Positions 1 through 11,146 are shown, numbered from the stretch's first letter. The stretch: 64,000 nucleotides of DNA from Thiomonas intermedia (GCF_002028405.1 NZ_CP020046.1:1674001-1738000), one strand, 5' to 3'. Notes: generated by a model from the letters alone, not told the origin. Numbers and translations: made by a program.

Positions 1-273
1 CATCAGCAGGGGTGTGATGGCCCAGGGCGCGAAGGCGCTGATGGCCAGGGCCAGCGGCACGAGGATGGATTTGTTGATCAGCGATCCCTTGGCCACGGCC
101 AGCACGACCGGAATCTCGCGGTTGCTCTGCACGCCGGTGACCTGCTGGGCGTTGAGCGCGAGATCGTCGCCCAGCACGCCCGCGGTCTTCTTCGCCGATA
201 GCTTGGTGAGCAGGGCGACATCATCCAGCACGGTGGTGATGTCATCGAGAAGGGCGAGCAGACTGGTGGCCAT
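1..273 (-). CDS. DUF808 (YedI-type) inner-membrane protein, C-terminus cut by window edge
   Basis: The first 91 codons of a minus-strand gene that runs off the left edge. The protein begins [12 protein letters not shown] and continues through [12 protein letters not shown], the segment [18 protein letters not shown] and a hydrophobic stretch [16 protein letters not shown]. This order is characteristic of the DUF808/YedI family of predicted multi-pass inner-membrane proteins, whose function is not established. The ATG at 271-273 is the only start that fits the family N-terminus. The gene is divergent from the TauE/SafE gene, so the two share a short promoter region. Family membership is fairly sure from the N-terminus alone; the role is unknown. 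Confidence 0.8.
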   Translation of the reverse strand, partial: MATSLLALLDDITTVLDDVALLTKLSAKKTAGVLGDDLALNAQQVTGVQSNREIPVVLAVAKGSLINKSILVPLALAISAFAPWAITPLLM

Positions 274-386
274 GTGCGGGCTGAAAATGTGACCGAAGGA
301 AACCGGCATTGGACTACAAACGGCGCGCCCGGCGCCGGGCAAACCTGCTGTTATGCGTATGCTTGTTCCTTTTGCGTGACAGTCTC

Positions 387-1142
387 ATGCCCCACGATGG
401 ATTCACCCTGGCCCTGGTCGCATTGGCCGCTTTTCTGGGCGCCGCGCTCAATGCCGCCGCAGGTGGCGGCAGTTTCCTGACCCTTCCTGCTCTGATCTAC
501 GCCGGGGTTCCGCCCGTGGCCGCCAACGCCACCGGCACCACAGCCCTGCTCCCGGGCTATTTCGCCAGCACCTGGGGGTTCCGCGAGGATCTGGGGCCGC
601 CGCGAGCCGTCGGCATGACGGCGCTTCTGGCCACCTGCCTGGTGGGCGGCGGCCTGGGCGCGGGGTTGTTGATCACCACCAGCAATCACGCGTTTCGGGC
701 GCTGGTGCCGTGGCTGCTGCTGTTCGCCACGGCCTTGTTCGCCTTCGGGCCGGTTCTGCTGCGATGGATCGGCCGCCACCCGGAGCAGCACGCGCCGCGG
801 CTGCAGGCGCTGGCCGGGTTGTTCGCGGTGAGCGTGTACGGCGGCTACTTCAACGGCGGTCTGGGCGTGCTGCTGCTGGCGCTGCTGACCCTCATCGGCG
901 AAGTCCATCTGAACCGGATGAATGCGCTGAAAAATGCGATCTCCGCCGTGCTGACCCTGTTCGCCGTGGGCATTTACGCTGCAGCGGGCACCGTGCAGTG
1001 GCGCTGGGTGGCGGTGATGCTGCCCGCCGTACTGCTGGGCGGCTATGTGGGCGCGCGCGCCGCACGGCGCATTCCCCGTGACGTGATGCGCTGGAGCATC
1101 GTGGTCATCGGGCTGGTGATGAGCGCGCTGTTCTTTCGTTGA
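387..1142 (+). CDS. Sulfite exporter TauE/SafE family membrane protein
   Basis: A 251-residue polytopic membrane protein of the TauE/SafE family (anion or organosulfur export; substrates vary). It opens with a hydrophobic segment and the signature N-AAAGGGSF-LTLPAL, followed by NATGT. It repeats the pattern later (YGGYFNGGLGVLLLALL, and NALKNAISAVLTL), as expected for the internally duplicated fold. The length matches the usual 240-270 residues. The ATG at 387 gives the conventional N-terminus but has no clear Shine-Dalgarno. An upstream in-frame TTG at 309 is preceded by GAAGGA with 8-base spacing and would add 26 residues (Arg-rich, then hydrophobic), so the start is uncertain. No sulfur gene lies beside it to name the substrate. 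Confidence 0.85.
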   Translation: MPHDGFTLALVALAAFLGAALNAAAGGGSFLTLPALIYAGVPPVAANATGTTALLPGYFASTWGFREDLGPPRAVGMTALLATCLVGGGLGAGLLITTSNHAFRALVPWLLLFATALFAFGPVLLRWIGRHPEQHAPRLQALAGLFAVSVYGGYFNGGLGVLLLALLTLIGEVHLNRMNALKNAISAVLTLFAVGIYAAAGTVQWRWVAVMLPAVLLGGYVGARAARRIPRDVMRWSIVVIGLVMSALFFR

Positions 1143-1178
1143 CCCGAGACGACGGCCGATGGGGCCGCGCCCGTGTGT

Positions 1179-1421
1179 TCAGGGTCGGCCGCCGTCTCTC
1201 ACGATGAAATAGACCCCAATGGCCACCAAGCCCATCCAGATCGCCACGGCCCCCGTACCCAGCCATTGCGCGGCCTGATCGAGAAACAGCAGAAACACGG
1301 CCGCCAGCGCCAGCAGGCCGTTGCCGAGCCAGAAGCGCGGTCCATGTTTGGGTTCTTGCGGCACAAATCCTCCGGAAGGTTCGATGACATGGCGGGCATC
1401 GTAAGTCGCATCGCGCGGCAT
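1179..1421 (-). CDS. Small two-helix membrane protein of unknown function
   Basis: An 80-residue protein with a soluble N-terminus of about 30 residues and two hydrophobic segments (roughly residues 33-50 and 56-74) separated by DQAAQWLGTG, ending in the charged tail RDGGRP. The composition and topology look like a genuine small membrane protein rather than a frame shadow. It faces the TauE/SafE gene tail to tail and is divergent from the CZB gene. I do not recognise a named family. Confidence 0.55.
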   Translation of the reverse strand: MPRDATYDARHVIEPSGGFVPQEPKHGPRFWLGNGLLALAAVFLLFLDQAAQWLGTGAVAIWMGLVAIGVYFIVRDGGRP

Positions 1422-1493
1422 CGAATAATTGTAAATTCAGAATTTATCCTTTAAATTTCACGATCTTCCGCCCACTTCGAAGCCCTCCCCACG

Positions 1494-1880
1494 ATGGACC
1501 TGAATTTCTTTTCGGCCACCAATGCGCACAAGGCTTGGAAAAAACGGCTGCACGATTGCGTCAGCGGCTCCGGCAACACCCTCGACCCCGCCGTGATCGC
1601 GCTGGACAACCGCTGCGATCTCGGCAAGTGGCTCTACGGCATCCGCGACAGTCGCCCTGCGCTGAGTACCGACACCAGCCAACTGTTCACCCGTCTGTTC
1701 GACGAGCACGCCGCTTTTCATCGGGTGGCCGCTGGCGTGGTGCAGCAGGCCATGACCCATCAACAAAAAGAGGCGCTGCAGCAATTGCAGGCTGGTGGCG
1801 ACTATGCCCGCATCTCGAATCAGGTCATCGGCACACTGGGTGAGCTCTATCTCAAGCGCCGCGAATTCGGGATGGACTGA
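1494..1880 (+). CDS. Stand-alone CZB (chemoreceptor zinc-binding) domain protein
   Basis: A 128-residue protein that is almost entirely a CZB domain, the zinc-binding module usually found at the C-terminus of chemoreceptors or attached to diguanylate cyclases. The 3His/1Cys signature is present: His12 in AHKAWK, Cys41 in LDNRCDLGKWLYG, His72 and His76 in EHAAFHR. The conserved Cys is thought to sense zinc or hypochlorous acid in this family. There is no receptor, cyclase or signal peptide attached, so it is probably a cytoplasmic single-domain regulator acting on a partner encoded elsewhere. It is preceded by an AT-rich stretch (about 1430-1460) that may hold its promoter. Confidence 0.85.
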   Translation: MDLNFFSATNAHKAWKKRLHDCVSGSGNTLDPAVIALDNRCDLGKWLYGIRDSRPALSTDTSQLFTRLFDEHAAFHRVAAGVVQQAMTHQQKEALQQLQAGGDYARISNQVIGTLGELYLKRREFGMD

Positions 1881-2030
1881 AAGTCAAGCCGCGCCGACTT
1901 GCGGGTGTCGGCGTGCCGATTCGGCCACACAAACGCAGCAGCGCCAATGGCAACCTTGCGTGACAGATCGATGCCCTTTGTAATCGTGGCCCGACCATCC
2001 CCGATCACCCATAGCGCCTCTCAGTCCGCC

Positions 2031-3299
2031 ATGTTCCGACGCCCGCCCTCCCGTTCCGCCCTCGCCCGCCGCCCCGCACGGCCTTCCCGTCGTTCCCTTC
2101 TCGGCCTTGTCCTGGGCGTTCTGGTGGCCAGCACCCTGCCCGTCGTTGCCCGGGCGCAGGACGCTACCCCGATCCGTATCGGGCTGGTCGGCCCGATGAG
2201 TGGCGGCTCGGCCGACTTCGGCCAGAGCATGGTCAATGGCGCGCAACTCGCGGTGCAGGAAATCAACGCTGTGGGCGGCTATCTCGGCCGCAAGATCGTG
2301 CTGGTGGTGAAGAACGACCAGGGTCAGCCGCCGGTGGGTGCCCGCATGGCCGACGAATTGGCGCACAAAGATCAGGTCGTCGCCGCGCTCGGCTTTTGCA
2401 ATACCGGTGTGGCCTTGGCCGGCATTCCGGCGCTGCAGAAGGCGGGCGTGCCGCTGATCGTGCCCTGCGCCACGGGCTCGCCCATTCTGCAGCAGGCCCC
2501 TGCGGCGCAGAGTTTCATTTTCCAGACCTCTCCGCGCGACACCATTCAGGCGCCTTTCATCGTGGGCGAGGCCTACGCCGCTGGCGCACGCCGGTTCGCC
2601 ATCCTGGCCGACACCACGCCCTACGGCGAGGCAGGACTGGCCGATGTGGTGAAAGCCCTCAAGGCCAAGGGACTGGCGCCCGTCTACGTCGGTCGCTTTC
2701 CCCTGGGACTGACGCCCGAGCAGGCACAGGCGGAACTCACCAAGGCGCGCGAGGCGGGCGCCGACGTGCTGCTGCCCTACACCGTCGGCCCGGAGAACGG
2801 GTCGCTCGCCCTGGCCCGCAAGGCCTTGAAGTGGTCGGTCCCCATGACGGGCCCCTGGACCCTGTCCTTCCCCAACTTCATCCAGAAAGCCGGTTCCGCG
2901 GCCGAAGGCGTGACCATGGCGCAAGACTTCATCGCCGAGCCCACGACGCCCCGGCGCACCGCGTTCCTCCTGGCCTACGAGCGCGCCTACAAGACCCGCC
3001 GCATTCCCGTGCCCATGGCCGCGGCGCAGGCTTATGACGCCGTCTATCTGCTGACCTACGCCATCCTGCAGACCCCGCCCGGCAAGCCGATCAGCGGCGC
3101 CGGCGTCAAGGCCGCGCTGGAAAATCTCGACCGCGTCTATTACGGCGTGGTGACCAATTACGACCGACCTTTCAGCGCCCAGGACCATGCCGCCGTCACG
3201 GCCAATATGCTGGTCATGGGCGAGGTGGCGGATGGGCGGGTCGGCTTCGCCAAGGCGGCGGATGCGAAAGGCGCTGTGATCATCCAGACCAAGCAGTAA
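2031..3299 (+). CDS. ABC transporter substrate-binding protein, branched-chain amino-acid (LivK) type
   Basis: A 422-residue periplasmic binding protein of the Peripla_BP_6 class. From the ATG at 2031 the protein has an Arg-rich n-region ([11 protein letters not shown]), a hydrophobic core [17 protein letters not shown] and a likely cleavage at ARAQ-DA. The mature part starts with [19 protein letters not shown] and carries the typical [17 protein letters not shown] segment. Longer in-frame starts exist upstream (1899, 1947, 1971), but they would bury the signal peptide. No permease or ATPase genes are adjacent, so it is an orphan whose transporter is elsewhere, or it serves as a sensor component. 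The ligand cannot be told from sequence. Confidence 0.85.
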   Translation: MFRRPPSRSALARRPARPSRRSLLGLVLGVLVASTLPVVARAQDATPIRIGLVGPMSGGSADFGQSMVNGAQLAVQEINAVGGYLGRKIVLVVKNDQGQPPVGARMADELAHKDQVVAALGFCNTGVALAGIPALQKAGVPLIVPCATGSPILQQAPAAQSFIFQTSPRDTIQAPFIVGEAYAAGARRFAILADTTPYGEAGLADVVKALKAKGLAPVYVGRFPLGLTPEQAQAELTKAREAGADVLLPYTVGPENGSLALARKALKWSVPMTGPWTLSFPNFIQKAGSAAEGVTMAQDFIAEPTTPRRTAFLLAYERAYKTRRIPVPMAAAQAYDAVYLLTYAILQTPPGKPISGAGVKAALENLDRVYYGVVTNYDRPFSAQDHAAVTANMLVMGEVADGRVGFAKAADAKGAVIIQTKQ

Positions 3300-3354
3300 A
3301 GCGGGCCGGGCGCGTCTGCCTGCTGGCGGTCTGCGGTTTGCGACAATACCGCCC

Positions 3355-4449
3355 ATGACCGCCCCTCTTGCCAACGATACCTTCCTGCGCGCCCTGCGCC
3401 GCCAGCCCACCGACTACACCCCGCTCTGGCTCATGCGCCAGGCCGGGCGCTATCTCCCCGAGTACAACGCCACCCGCGCACGCGCGGGCAGCTTTCTCGG
3501 CCTGGCGCAAAACCCCGACTTCGCCACCGAGGTGACGCTGCAGCCCCTGGACCGCTACGCGCTGGACGCCGCCATTCTGTTCTCCGACATTCTCACCGTG
3601 CCGGATGCGATGGGACTGGGGCTGCGCTTCGCGGCCGGGGAAGGCCCGAAGTTCGACCGCCCGCTGCGCACCGAGGCCGATGTCGCCGCCCTGGCCGTGC
3701 CCGACATGGACAAGCTGCGCTACGTGTTCGACGCGGTGGCGCAAATCCGCCGCGCCCTGGTGCAGAACGGCACCCAGCGCGTGCCGCTCATCGGCTTTTC
3801 CGGCAGCCCGTGGACGCTGGCCTGCTACATGGTCGAAGGCGGCGGCAGCGACGACTACCGCACCGTCAAGACCCTGCTGTACAGCCGCCCCGATCTGATG
3901 CACCGCATTCTCTCGATCAACGCCGAGGCGGTGGCGCAATACCTGGCGGCGCAGATCGACGCTGGTGCGCAGGCGGTGATGATTTTCGACTCCTGGGGCG
4001 GCGTTCTGGCCGATGGCGCCTTCCAGGAGTTTTCGCTCGCCTACAGCCAGCGGGTGATCGCCGCGCTCAAGGCCCGCGCCGACGCGGCCGATGTGCCGAT
4101 CATCCTGTTCACCAAGGGTGGCGGCCAGTGGCTGGAGGCCATGGCCGACACCGGGGCCGACGCCCTGGGGCTGGACTGGACCACCGATCTGGGCCGCGCC
4201 CGCGCCCGCGTGGGTCACAAAGTGGCGCTGCAGGGCAATCTCGACCCCACCGCGCTGTTCGCACCGCCCGAGGCCATTGCCGCCGAGGCCCGTCGGCTGC
4301 TCGACAGCTTCGGCCCGGTCGAGAGCGGCGTGGGGCATGTGTTCAACCTGGGGCATGGCATTTCGCAGTTCACGCCCCCCGAGCATGTCTCGGCCCTGGT
4401 CGAAGCGGTCCACACCCACAGTCGCCCCTTGCACCGTCCGGCCCGCTAA
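3355..4449 (+). CDS. hemE: Uroporphyrinogen decarboxylase
   Basis: A 364-residue cytoplasmic enzyme that decarboxylates the four acetate side chains of uroporphyrinogen III to give coproporphyrinogen III in haem synthesis. The family signature near the N-terminus, [13 protein letters not shown], contains the Arg and substrate-binding residues. [15 protein letters not shown] and [16 protein letters not shown] follow in the right order, as does the late segment GNLDP. Length is normal for bacterial HemE (about 350 residues). A later gene in the same pathway, hemN, lies at 62.1 kb. Downstream is an origin-like intergenic region and then priA on the same strand. Confidence 0.97.
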   Translation: MTAPLANDTFLRALRRQPTDYTPLWLMRQAGRYLPEYNATRARAGSFLGLAQNPDFATEVTLQPLDRYALDAAILFSDILTVPDAMGLGLRFAAGEGPKFDRPLRTEADVAALAVPDMDKLRYVFDAVAQIRRALVQNGTQRVPLIGFSGSPWTLACYMVEGGGSDDYRTVKTLLYSRPDLMHRILSINAEAVAQYLAAQIDAGAQAVMIFDSWGGVLADGAFQEFSLAYSQRVIAALKARADAADVPIILFTKGGGQWLEAMADTGADALGLDWTTDLGRARARVGHKVALQGNLDPTALFAPPEAIAAEARRLLDSFGPVESGVGHVFNLGHGISQFTPPEHVSALVEAVHTHSRPLHRPAR

Positions 4450-4457
4450 GTGCGAGC

Positions 4458-4477
4458 GCGGCCCTGGCCAGGGCCGC
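4458..4477. terminator. Perfect GC palindrome just after hemE
   Basis: Starting 8 bases after the hemE stop codon lies a perfect 20-base palindrome with arms GCGGCCCTGG and CCAGGGCCGC. In RNA it would fold as an 8-bp stem with a 4-base loop. There is no T-tract, so it is more likely a transcript-end stabiliser or Rho-assisted pause site than a classical intrinsic terminator. It separates hemE transcription from the AT-rich DnaA-box region. Confidence 0.4.
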
Positions 4478-4558
4478 TGCGCAGGCGCCCCAGGCTTACC
4501 GGGCCCGCCTCATAGGGCGAGTAAAGAATTTTCGCTTTGTCAAGGGTCTTCAATCAGC

Positions 4559-4746
4559 TTATGCACATTTTTGGTTCCTCTGCAGCGCAGCAAGTTGATC
4601 ACAGACTTGACTTGAAATTTTCCAACTCAAGTTATTGATTTTTATTAGATTTTTCTATATTTCACAATTTGGCAAATGGTTCTGCACAGGCTTATCCACA
4701 GCTTGAACCCCAACGGGCACAGGATTGATGCACAGAGTTATCCACA
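4559..4746 (+). other. oriC: Candidate replication origin: DnaA-box cluster, IHF site and AT-rich segment
   Basis: Three sites match the DnaA consensus TTATNCACA on the same strand: TTATGCACA at 4559-4567, TTATCCACA at 4692-4700 and TTATCCACA at 4738-4746. Near-matches are TTGATCACA (4594-4602), TTCTGCACA (4680-4688) and TGATGCACA (4726-4734). Between them, about 4604-4672 is strikingly AT-rich for this genome and could be the unwinding element. It includes a perfect IHF consensus on the minus strand (AATCAATAACTTG, 4628-4640). The site lies between hemE and priA; a hemE-linked origin is known from Caulobacter and relatives. Alternatives are a DnaA-titration site or DnaA control of priA. Function is inferred. 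Confidence 0.6.
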
Positions 4747-4832
4747 CCCCGCCCCACGTCAAAATAAACCCTGACTTCACGCCGACTTAGCGCCGGTTTC
4801 ACACCCTGACTTCCATCACCCGCGCTCAGCCC

Positions 4833-7091
<2,259 letters not shown>

Positions 7092-7258
7092 CCCCACCCG
7101 CCATCGGGTCTCACCCGGCGCGGGCCGAGCGCGGAGTCGCGGCCGGTGGCAGCGACGACATTTCGATACAACCGTGCGGCGCAGCACGGACTAAATTGGG
7201 TGCATCAAAGGCCTATTGCATTGCAGCAATCGCCTCACTTTTCTGGGAGATCATCCTC

Positions 7259-7846
7259 ATGTCCACACAACGCCCTCTGCATCATCATCCCCTTCCGGCG
7301 GGCACTCCGGTGATCGAGTTCGACCACGGCCGCCCCGGCAGCGTCACCCCGGATTCCCCGGCCACCGATGTGATGACCGATCTGCGCCACACCCCCGCCT
7401 TCACCACCGAGGCCGATGCCCCCGCCAATCATGCGCTGCAAAAAATGATGCACGCCGGTGTGCGCCTGCTGCTGGTCACCAACGCCTCGCGGCATGTTGT
7501 CGGCCTGATCACGGCGCGCGATCTGATGGGCGAGAAGCCGGTACGCGCCGCCACCGAGAATCAGATCCCGCGCGACGCGGTCACCGTGGCCCAGTGCATG
7601 GTGCCGCAGCAGCACATCGAGGTGCTCGACTACGCCGAGGTGCTGCGCTCCACCGTGGCCGAGATCGTGCTCACCCTGCGCCATTCCGGCCGTCAACACG
7701 CGCTTGTGCTGGAAAGCGATGGCCGCCCCGTCGTACGCGGCATCTTTTCGGCCGTGCGCGTCGGTCGGCAACTGGGCGTGGACCTGCAGGCCAGCGGCCA
7801 GATGCAGAGCTTTGCCGAACTGGAGCAGGCGATCGCGGCGATCTGA
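7259..7846 (+). CDS. CBS-domain protein
   Basis: A 195-residue soluble protein made of two CBS motifs (about residues 38-95 and 110-175), including VTNASRHVVGLITARDLMGEKP in the first. CBS pairs bind adenosine nucleotides or S-adenosylmethionine and regulate partner proteins. No catalytic or transport domain is fused to it. The start at 7259 has GGGAG nine bases upstream; the same frame is open further upstream but lacks family character. Its TGA stop directly abuts the stop of the convergent efflux gene. Confidence 0.85.
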   Translation: MSTQRPLHHHPLPAGTPVIEFDHGRPGSVTPDSPATDVMTDLRHTPAFTTEADAPANHALQKMMHAGVRLLLVTNASRHVVGLITARDLMGEKPVRAATENQIPRDAVTVAQCMVPQQHIEVLDYAEVLRSTVAEIVLTLRHSGRQHALVLESDGRPVVRGIFSAVRVGRQLGVDLQASGQMQSFAELEQAIAAI

Positions 7847-9031
7847 TCAACGCGGCGCGAGGCGCCGGTTGGCCCACAGCGCCAGTGCCGCAAAGGCACA
7901 GAACACCCCGACCATCGGCAGCGCGCTGCGTGCGCTGGACAGGCCAACGGCCGAACCGCTCGCCGCCGCGAGCGTGAACTGTATGCTGCCGATCAAGGCA
8001 GCCGCGCTGCCTACGCGGCCCGACTGGTGCGCAAGCGCCAGTGCGGTCGCGTTAGGAAACGAAAATCCCAGACTGGCCAGGGCGAAAAACAGCGGCACGA
8101 CCACCCCCCATAGGCCGCCCACGCCCAGGGCGACCAGCGTCAGCATCAGCGCCGCCCAAGCGGCCAGGCTGAGCAGCGCGCGCCGCAGCAGCGCGACACT
8201 GGCCACGCGGGCCAGAAGGGCGTGGTTGAGCTGCGACGCCGCGATCAAGCCCAGCGCGTTGGCGCCGAACACCCAGCCGAACAGCGCCGGACTCAGTCCA
8301 TAGACCTGCATGAGCGCGAACGGCGCTCCGGCAATGTAGGCAAACATGGCCGACTGCCCCAGCGCACCGCTGAGCGCAAAGCCGATGAAGCGGCGATCCC
8401 GCAGCAAATCACCGTAAGTGCGCAGGGCGTTGCGAACCGGATGCTGCTGGGCACTGCTGCGAGCCTGGGGCGCCAGCGATTCCGGCAGCGCCAGCGCGGC
8501 TAGCAGACAGACGATGCCAAACACCACCAGCACGAGAAAGATCGCGCGCCAGCTCCAGGCCTGCACCAGGGCGGCGCCCGCCAGCGGCGCCAGGATGGGC
8601 GCCGCCCCGAGCACCAGGGTCAGCCGGGAGAACACCCGCGCCGCGTCGACCGGCTCGTATAGGTCGCGCACCATGCTGCGCGCGATCACGATGCCCGCGC
8701 ACCCGCCCAGGGCCTGTAGCAGCCGCCATGCCATGAGGGCGTCGATGGAGGTCGCCATGGCGCAGCCCAGCGAGGCCAGAACGTAGAGCACGATGCCGGC
8801 AAGCAGCGGCCGCTTGCGCCCGAACCGGTCGGAAACCGGCCCCCAGAAGGCCTGGCCCAGCGCCAGCCCGATAAAAAACACCACTAGGGTTCGCTGCACC
8901 GCCTCGGGCGTGGTGCGCAGATCATGCTGCAGGGCGGTGAAGCCCGGCAGGTACATGTCGATGGACATCGGGGCGAAGGCGGTCAACGCCCCCAGGGTGA
9001 GGATGCGCTGCAAGGCGCTGGTACGGGTCAT
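7847..9031 (-). CDS. Bcr/CflA-family multidrug efflux MFS transporter
   Basis: A 394-residue, 12-helix major facilitator protein. The N-terminus LTAFAPMSIDMYLPGF and the loop WGPVSDRFGRKRPLL (motif A of drug/proton antiporters) are typical of the Bcr/CflA subfamily, as is GGCAGIVIARSMVRDLY after helix 4. Substrate cannot be predicted. The frame stays open into the upstream repeat, but the family N-terminus starts at MTRTSALQ, so 9031 (or 9040) is the start; neither has a strong ribosome-binding site. A three-copy 80-bp tandem repeat begins 30 bases upstream and must lie in its promoter or leader. The 3' end abuts the CBS gene. Confidence 0.9.
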   Translation of the reverse strand: MTRTSALQRILTLGALTAFAPMSIDMYLPGFTALQHDLRTTPEAVQRTLVVFFIGLALGQAFWGPVSDRFGRKRPLLAGIVLYVLASLGCAMATSIDALMAWRLLQALGGCAGIVIARSMVRDLYEPVDAARVFSRLTLVLGAAPILAPLAGAALVQAWSWRAIFLVLVVFGIVCLLAALALPESLAPQARSSAQQHPVRNALRTYGDLLRDRRFIGFALSGALGQSAMFAYIAGAPFALMQVYGLSPALFGWVFGANALGLIAASQLNHALLARVASVALLRRALLSLAAWAALMLTLVALGVGGLWGVVVPLFFALASLGFSFPNATALALAHQSGRVGSAAALIGSIQFTLAAASGSAVGLSSARSALPMVGVFCAFAALALWANRRLAPR

Positions 9032-9060
9032 CCGGCACATTGTCGCCGCAGGGAATAGGC

Positions 9061-9319
9061 CCACCCCGAAAACCGTCGCTGCGCTCGGTTCTCCCCTCAA
9101 GGGGCTGAAACTCTTGGGGCGGCCCGGCGAGTTTCTGGGCCCACCCCGAAAACCGTCGCTGCGCTCGGTTCTCCCCTCAAGGGGCTGAAACTCTTGGGGC
9201 GGCCCGGCGAGTTTCTGGGCCCACCCCGAAAACCGTCGCTGCGCTCGGTTCTCCCCTCAAGGGGCTGAAACTCTTGGGACGGCCCGGCGAGTTTCTGGGC
9301 CCACCCCGGAAACCGTCGC
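9061..9319. repeat. 80-bp tandem repeat, three full copies plus a fragment
   Basis: Three head-to-tail copies of an 80-bp unit lie at 9061-9140, 9141-9220 and 9221-9300, with a diverged partial fourth copy from 9301. Copies one and two look identical; copy three differs at one base (CTTGGGAC for CTTGGGGC). Each unit starts CCACCCCGAAAACCGTCGC and contains CTTGGGGCGGCCC, the complement of the dispersed GGGCCGCCCCAAG core seen elsewhere in the window. The array fills most of the 351-base gap between the efflux gene and the cytochrome gene and holds no gene. Confidence 0.95.
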
Positions 9320-9382
9320 GCCGCCTGGCTCTACCTGATGGGATGCTGCCTGCGGCCAGGCCACGCTGGCCTGGCGGCTGAG

Positions 9383-10630
9383 TCAGTCCTTGATGATCGC
9401 CTGGCGCAGCGCCTTGACCTGCTCGGGCGTGGCGGCCGAAGCGCCATTGCCCCAGGTGGCGCGGATGTAGGTGACGACATCGGCGACCTGCTGGTCGTTG
9501 AGCGACTGGGCGAAGGGCGGCATGACCATGGACGTCGGCGCCTTCTCGGTCACCACCGTGCTGCCGCCAGCCAGCACCACGCGAATGCTGTTGTTCGGAT
9601 CGGAGCATTGCACCGTGGCGTTCTTCGACAGCCCCGGGAAGACCTGCGCCAAGCCCTGCCCGTTGGCCTGATGACAGGCGACGCAGTGCTGGTTGTAGAT
9701 CGCCCCACCGCGCTGCACGGTGGCCGAATCCGTGCTGGCAGGGGTCTGCTGGGTCAGGGACGGTTTGAGCGATTTGATATAGACCGCCATCGCCTGCAGG
9801 TCTTCGGGCTTGAGGTGCTGGGTACTGTGCGAGATGACCTCGGTCATGCTGCCCAGTGCGGTGAAGTTGGCCGTCTTGCCCGTCTGCAGCAGTTCGGCGA
9901 TTTCGCCCGCCGTCCATTTCTGCATGCAGTTGCCGCGCAGATTGGTGGCGAACCAATGCTCCACCTGCGACCCGGTGAGATAGACGTCACCCTTGGGGCC
10001 GCGCGAACTCAGCGCCTTTTCCTGGAAGAACAGGCCGCGCGGCGTATGGCAGGAGCCGCAGTGCCCCAGTCCTTCGACCAGATAGGCGCCGCGATTCCAT
10101 TGCGCGCTCTGCTTGGGATCGGGGGCGAAGGTGGTGTCGCGCACGAACAGCACGTTCCAGATGACCAGGGGCCAGCGGATCGTCATGGGCCACACCATGT
10201 CGGCCTTGCGATTGGGGGTCGCATCGGGCGGCACGCCCTGCATGAAATAGGCATAGAGCGCCTTCATGTCGGCCTGGTTCACCCGCACATAGGAGGGATA
10301 GGGCATGGCGGGATAGAGGTGCTTGCCCCCCGGCGCCACACCGTGCCGCACCGCGCGGTCGAACTGCTCGAAGCTGTAGTTGCCGATGCCGTGCGTCTTG
10401 TCCGGCGTGATATTGGTGGAGTAGATCGCGCCGATGGGCATGTCCATCTTCAGTCCGCCGACAAAAGGCTTTCCGCCCGGTGCCGTATGGCAGGCGACGC
10501 AATCGCCCGCCCGCGCCAGATACGCGCCGCGTTGCACCTCCTGATCGGAAAACGCCGCCGCCGCCGCAAAGCCACCCTGCGCCATCAGGCCGACTGCCAG
10601 GGCAGTCCGCCATCTCTTCATGTTGTTCAT
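9383..10630 (-). CDS. Triheme c-type cytochrome (dehydrogenase cytochrome subunit type)
   Basis: A 415-residue exported protein with three haem c attachment motifs: CVACH (residues 44-48), CGSCH (191-195) and CVACH (316-320). The N-terminus has a signal peptide (KRWRTALAVGLMAQGGFAAAAA). The layout, with the first haem soon after the signal peptide and three cytochrome domains, matches the cytochrome subunits of membrane-bound alcohol, aldehyde or gluconate dehydrogenases. These pass electrons to ubiquinone or an oxidase. No dehydrogenase subunit is adjacent, so the partner is unknown. The start at 10630 has AAGGA seven bases upstream; the longer upstream ATG lacks this. It is probably periplasmic and membrane-anchored or associated. 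Confidence 0.9.
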   Translation of the reverse strand: MNNMKRWRTALAVGLMAQGGFAAAAAFSDQEVQRGAYLARAGDCVACHTAPGGKPFVGGLKMDMPIGAIYSTNITPDKTHGIGNYSFEQFDRAVRHGVAPGGKHLYPAMPYPSYVRVNQADMKALYAYFMQGVPPDATPNRKADMVWPMTIRWPLVIWNVLFVRDTTFAPDPKQSAQWNRGAYLVEGLGHCGSCHTPRGLFFQEKALSSRGPKGDVYLTGSQVEHWFATNLRGNCMQKWTAGEIAELLQTGKTANFTALGSMTEVISHSTQHLKPEDLQAMAVYIKSLKPSLTQQTPASTDSATVQRGGAIYNQHCVACHQANGQGLAQVFPGLSKNATVQCSDPNNSIRVVLAGGSTVVTEKAPTSMVMPPFAQSLNDQQVADVVTYIRATWGNGASAATPEQVKALRQAIIKD

Positions 10631-10810
10631 CACCCGTTCCTTGACGACGTTGCACCCTCGCAAGGGAGAGTGCAACTCTTTGTAATCAGGTTACGGGGCA
10701 CGAACCTCGTCAGGGTTGATGCAGGCCAAGGTGCTGCGACGTGGTGTCGCAGCCGGCGTGGGTTTGTTGCGTGGGGGCCGCACCCATCGAAACGCAAGCC
10801 CGGATGCGGC

Positions 10811-11143
10811 TCAACGCAGCAGGGCGACCGCGGACACGACCAGCGCGCCAACGCCCAGGGCCAGCGCGAGCAGCGCCCAGCGTTGCACCCGCCGCTGGGC
10901 ATGAGCAAGCTGCATCCCCGCCTGCTCCAAGGCGGTCATGGTGGTCTGCAATTGCTGCGCCAAGGCACGAACGTGCTCGGCGTTGTGCGTTACCGCGGTC
11001 TGCAGTTCTTCGATCTGCCGTTGCTGCGACTCGGCGGCTTCCTTGTCCGACTTGCGCTGCTTGAACACCGGCAGCGCGAGCTTGGCCACCGACTCGATGT
11101 AGGGCAGCGCGGCACCGATGGCCGTCATCCAGGTTGCGGGCAT
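10811..11143 (-). CDS. Hypothetical coiled-coil protein with C-terminal membrane anchor
   Basis: A 110-residue protein. A short hydrophobic N-terminus (WMTAIGAALPYIESVAKLALP) is followed by a strongly charged, Gln/Glu-rich helical region (about residues 30-85) that reads as a coiled coil. It ends in one transmembrane segment (WALLALALGVGALVVSAVALL). It starts 3 bases after the stop of the zinc metallopeptidase gene on the same strand, so the two are probably co-transcribed. I do not recognise a family. The 180 bases between its stop and the cytochrome start hold nothing I can identify. Confidence 0.65.
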   Translation of the reverse strand: MPATWMTAIGAALPYIESVAKLALPVFKQRKSDKEAAESQQRQIEELQTAVTHNAEHVRALAQQLQTTMTALEQAGMQLAHAQRRVQRWALLALALGVGALVVSAVALLR

Positions 11144-11146
11144 GTT

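Noticed and set aside
9032-9100. N-terminal extension of the Bcr/CflA transporter into the tandem repeat
   Set aside because: The extension is encoded by repeat sequence and precedes the family N-terminus; the shorter start is kept.
9061-9319. CRISPR array
   Set aside because: Units are contiguous 80-bp tandem copies with no unique spacers and no cas genes nearby.
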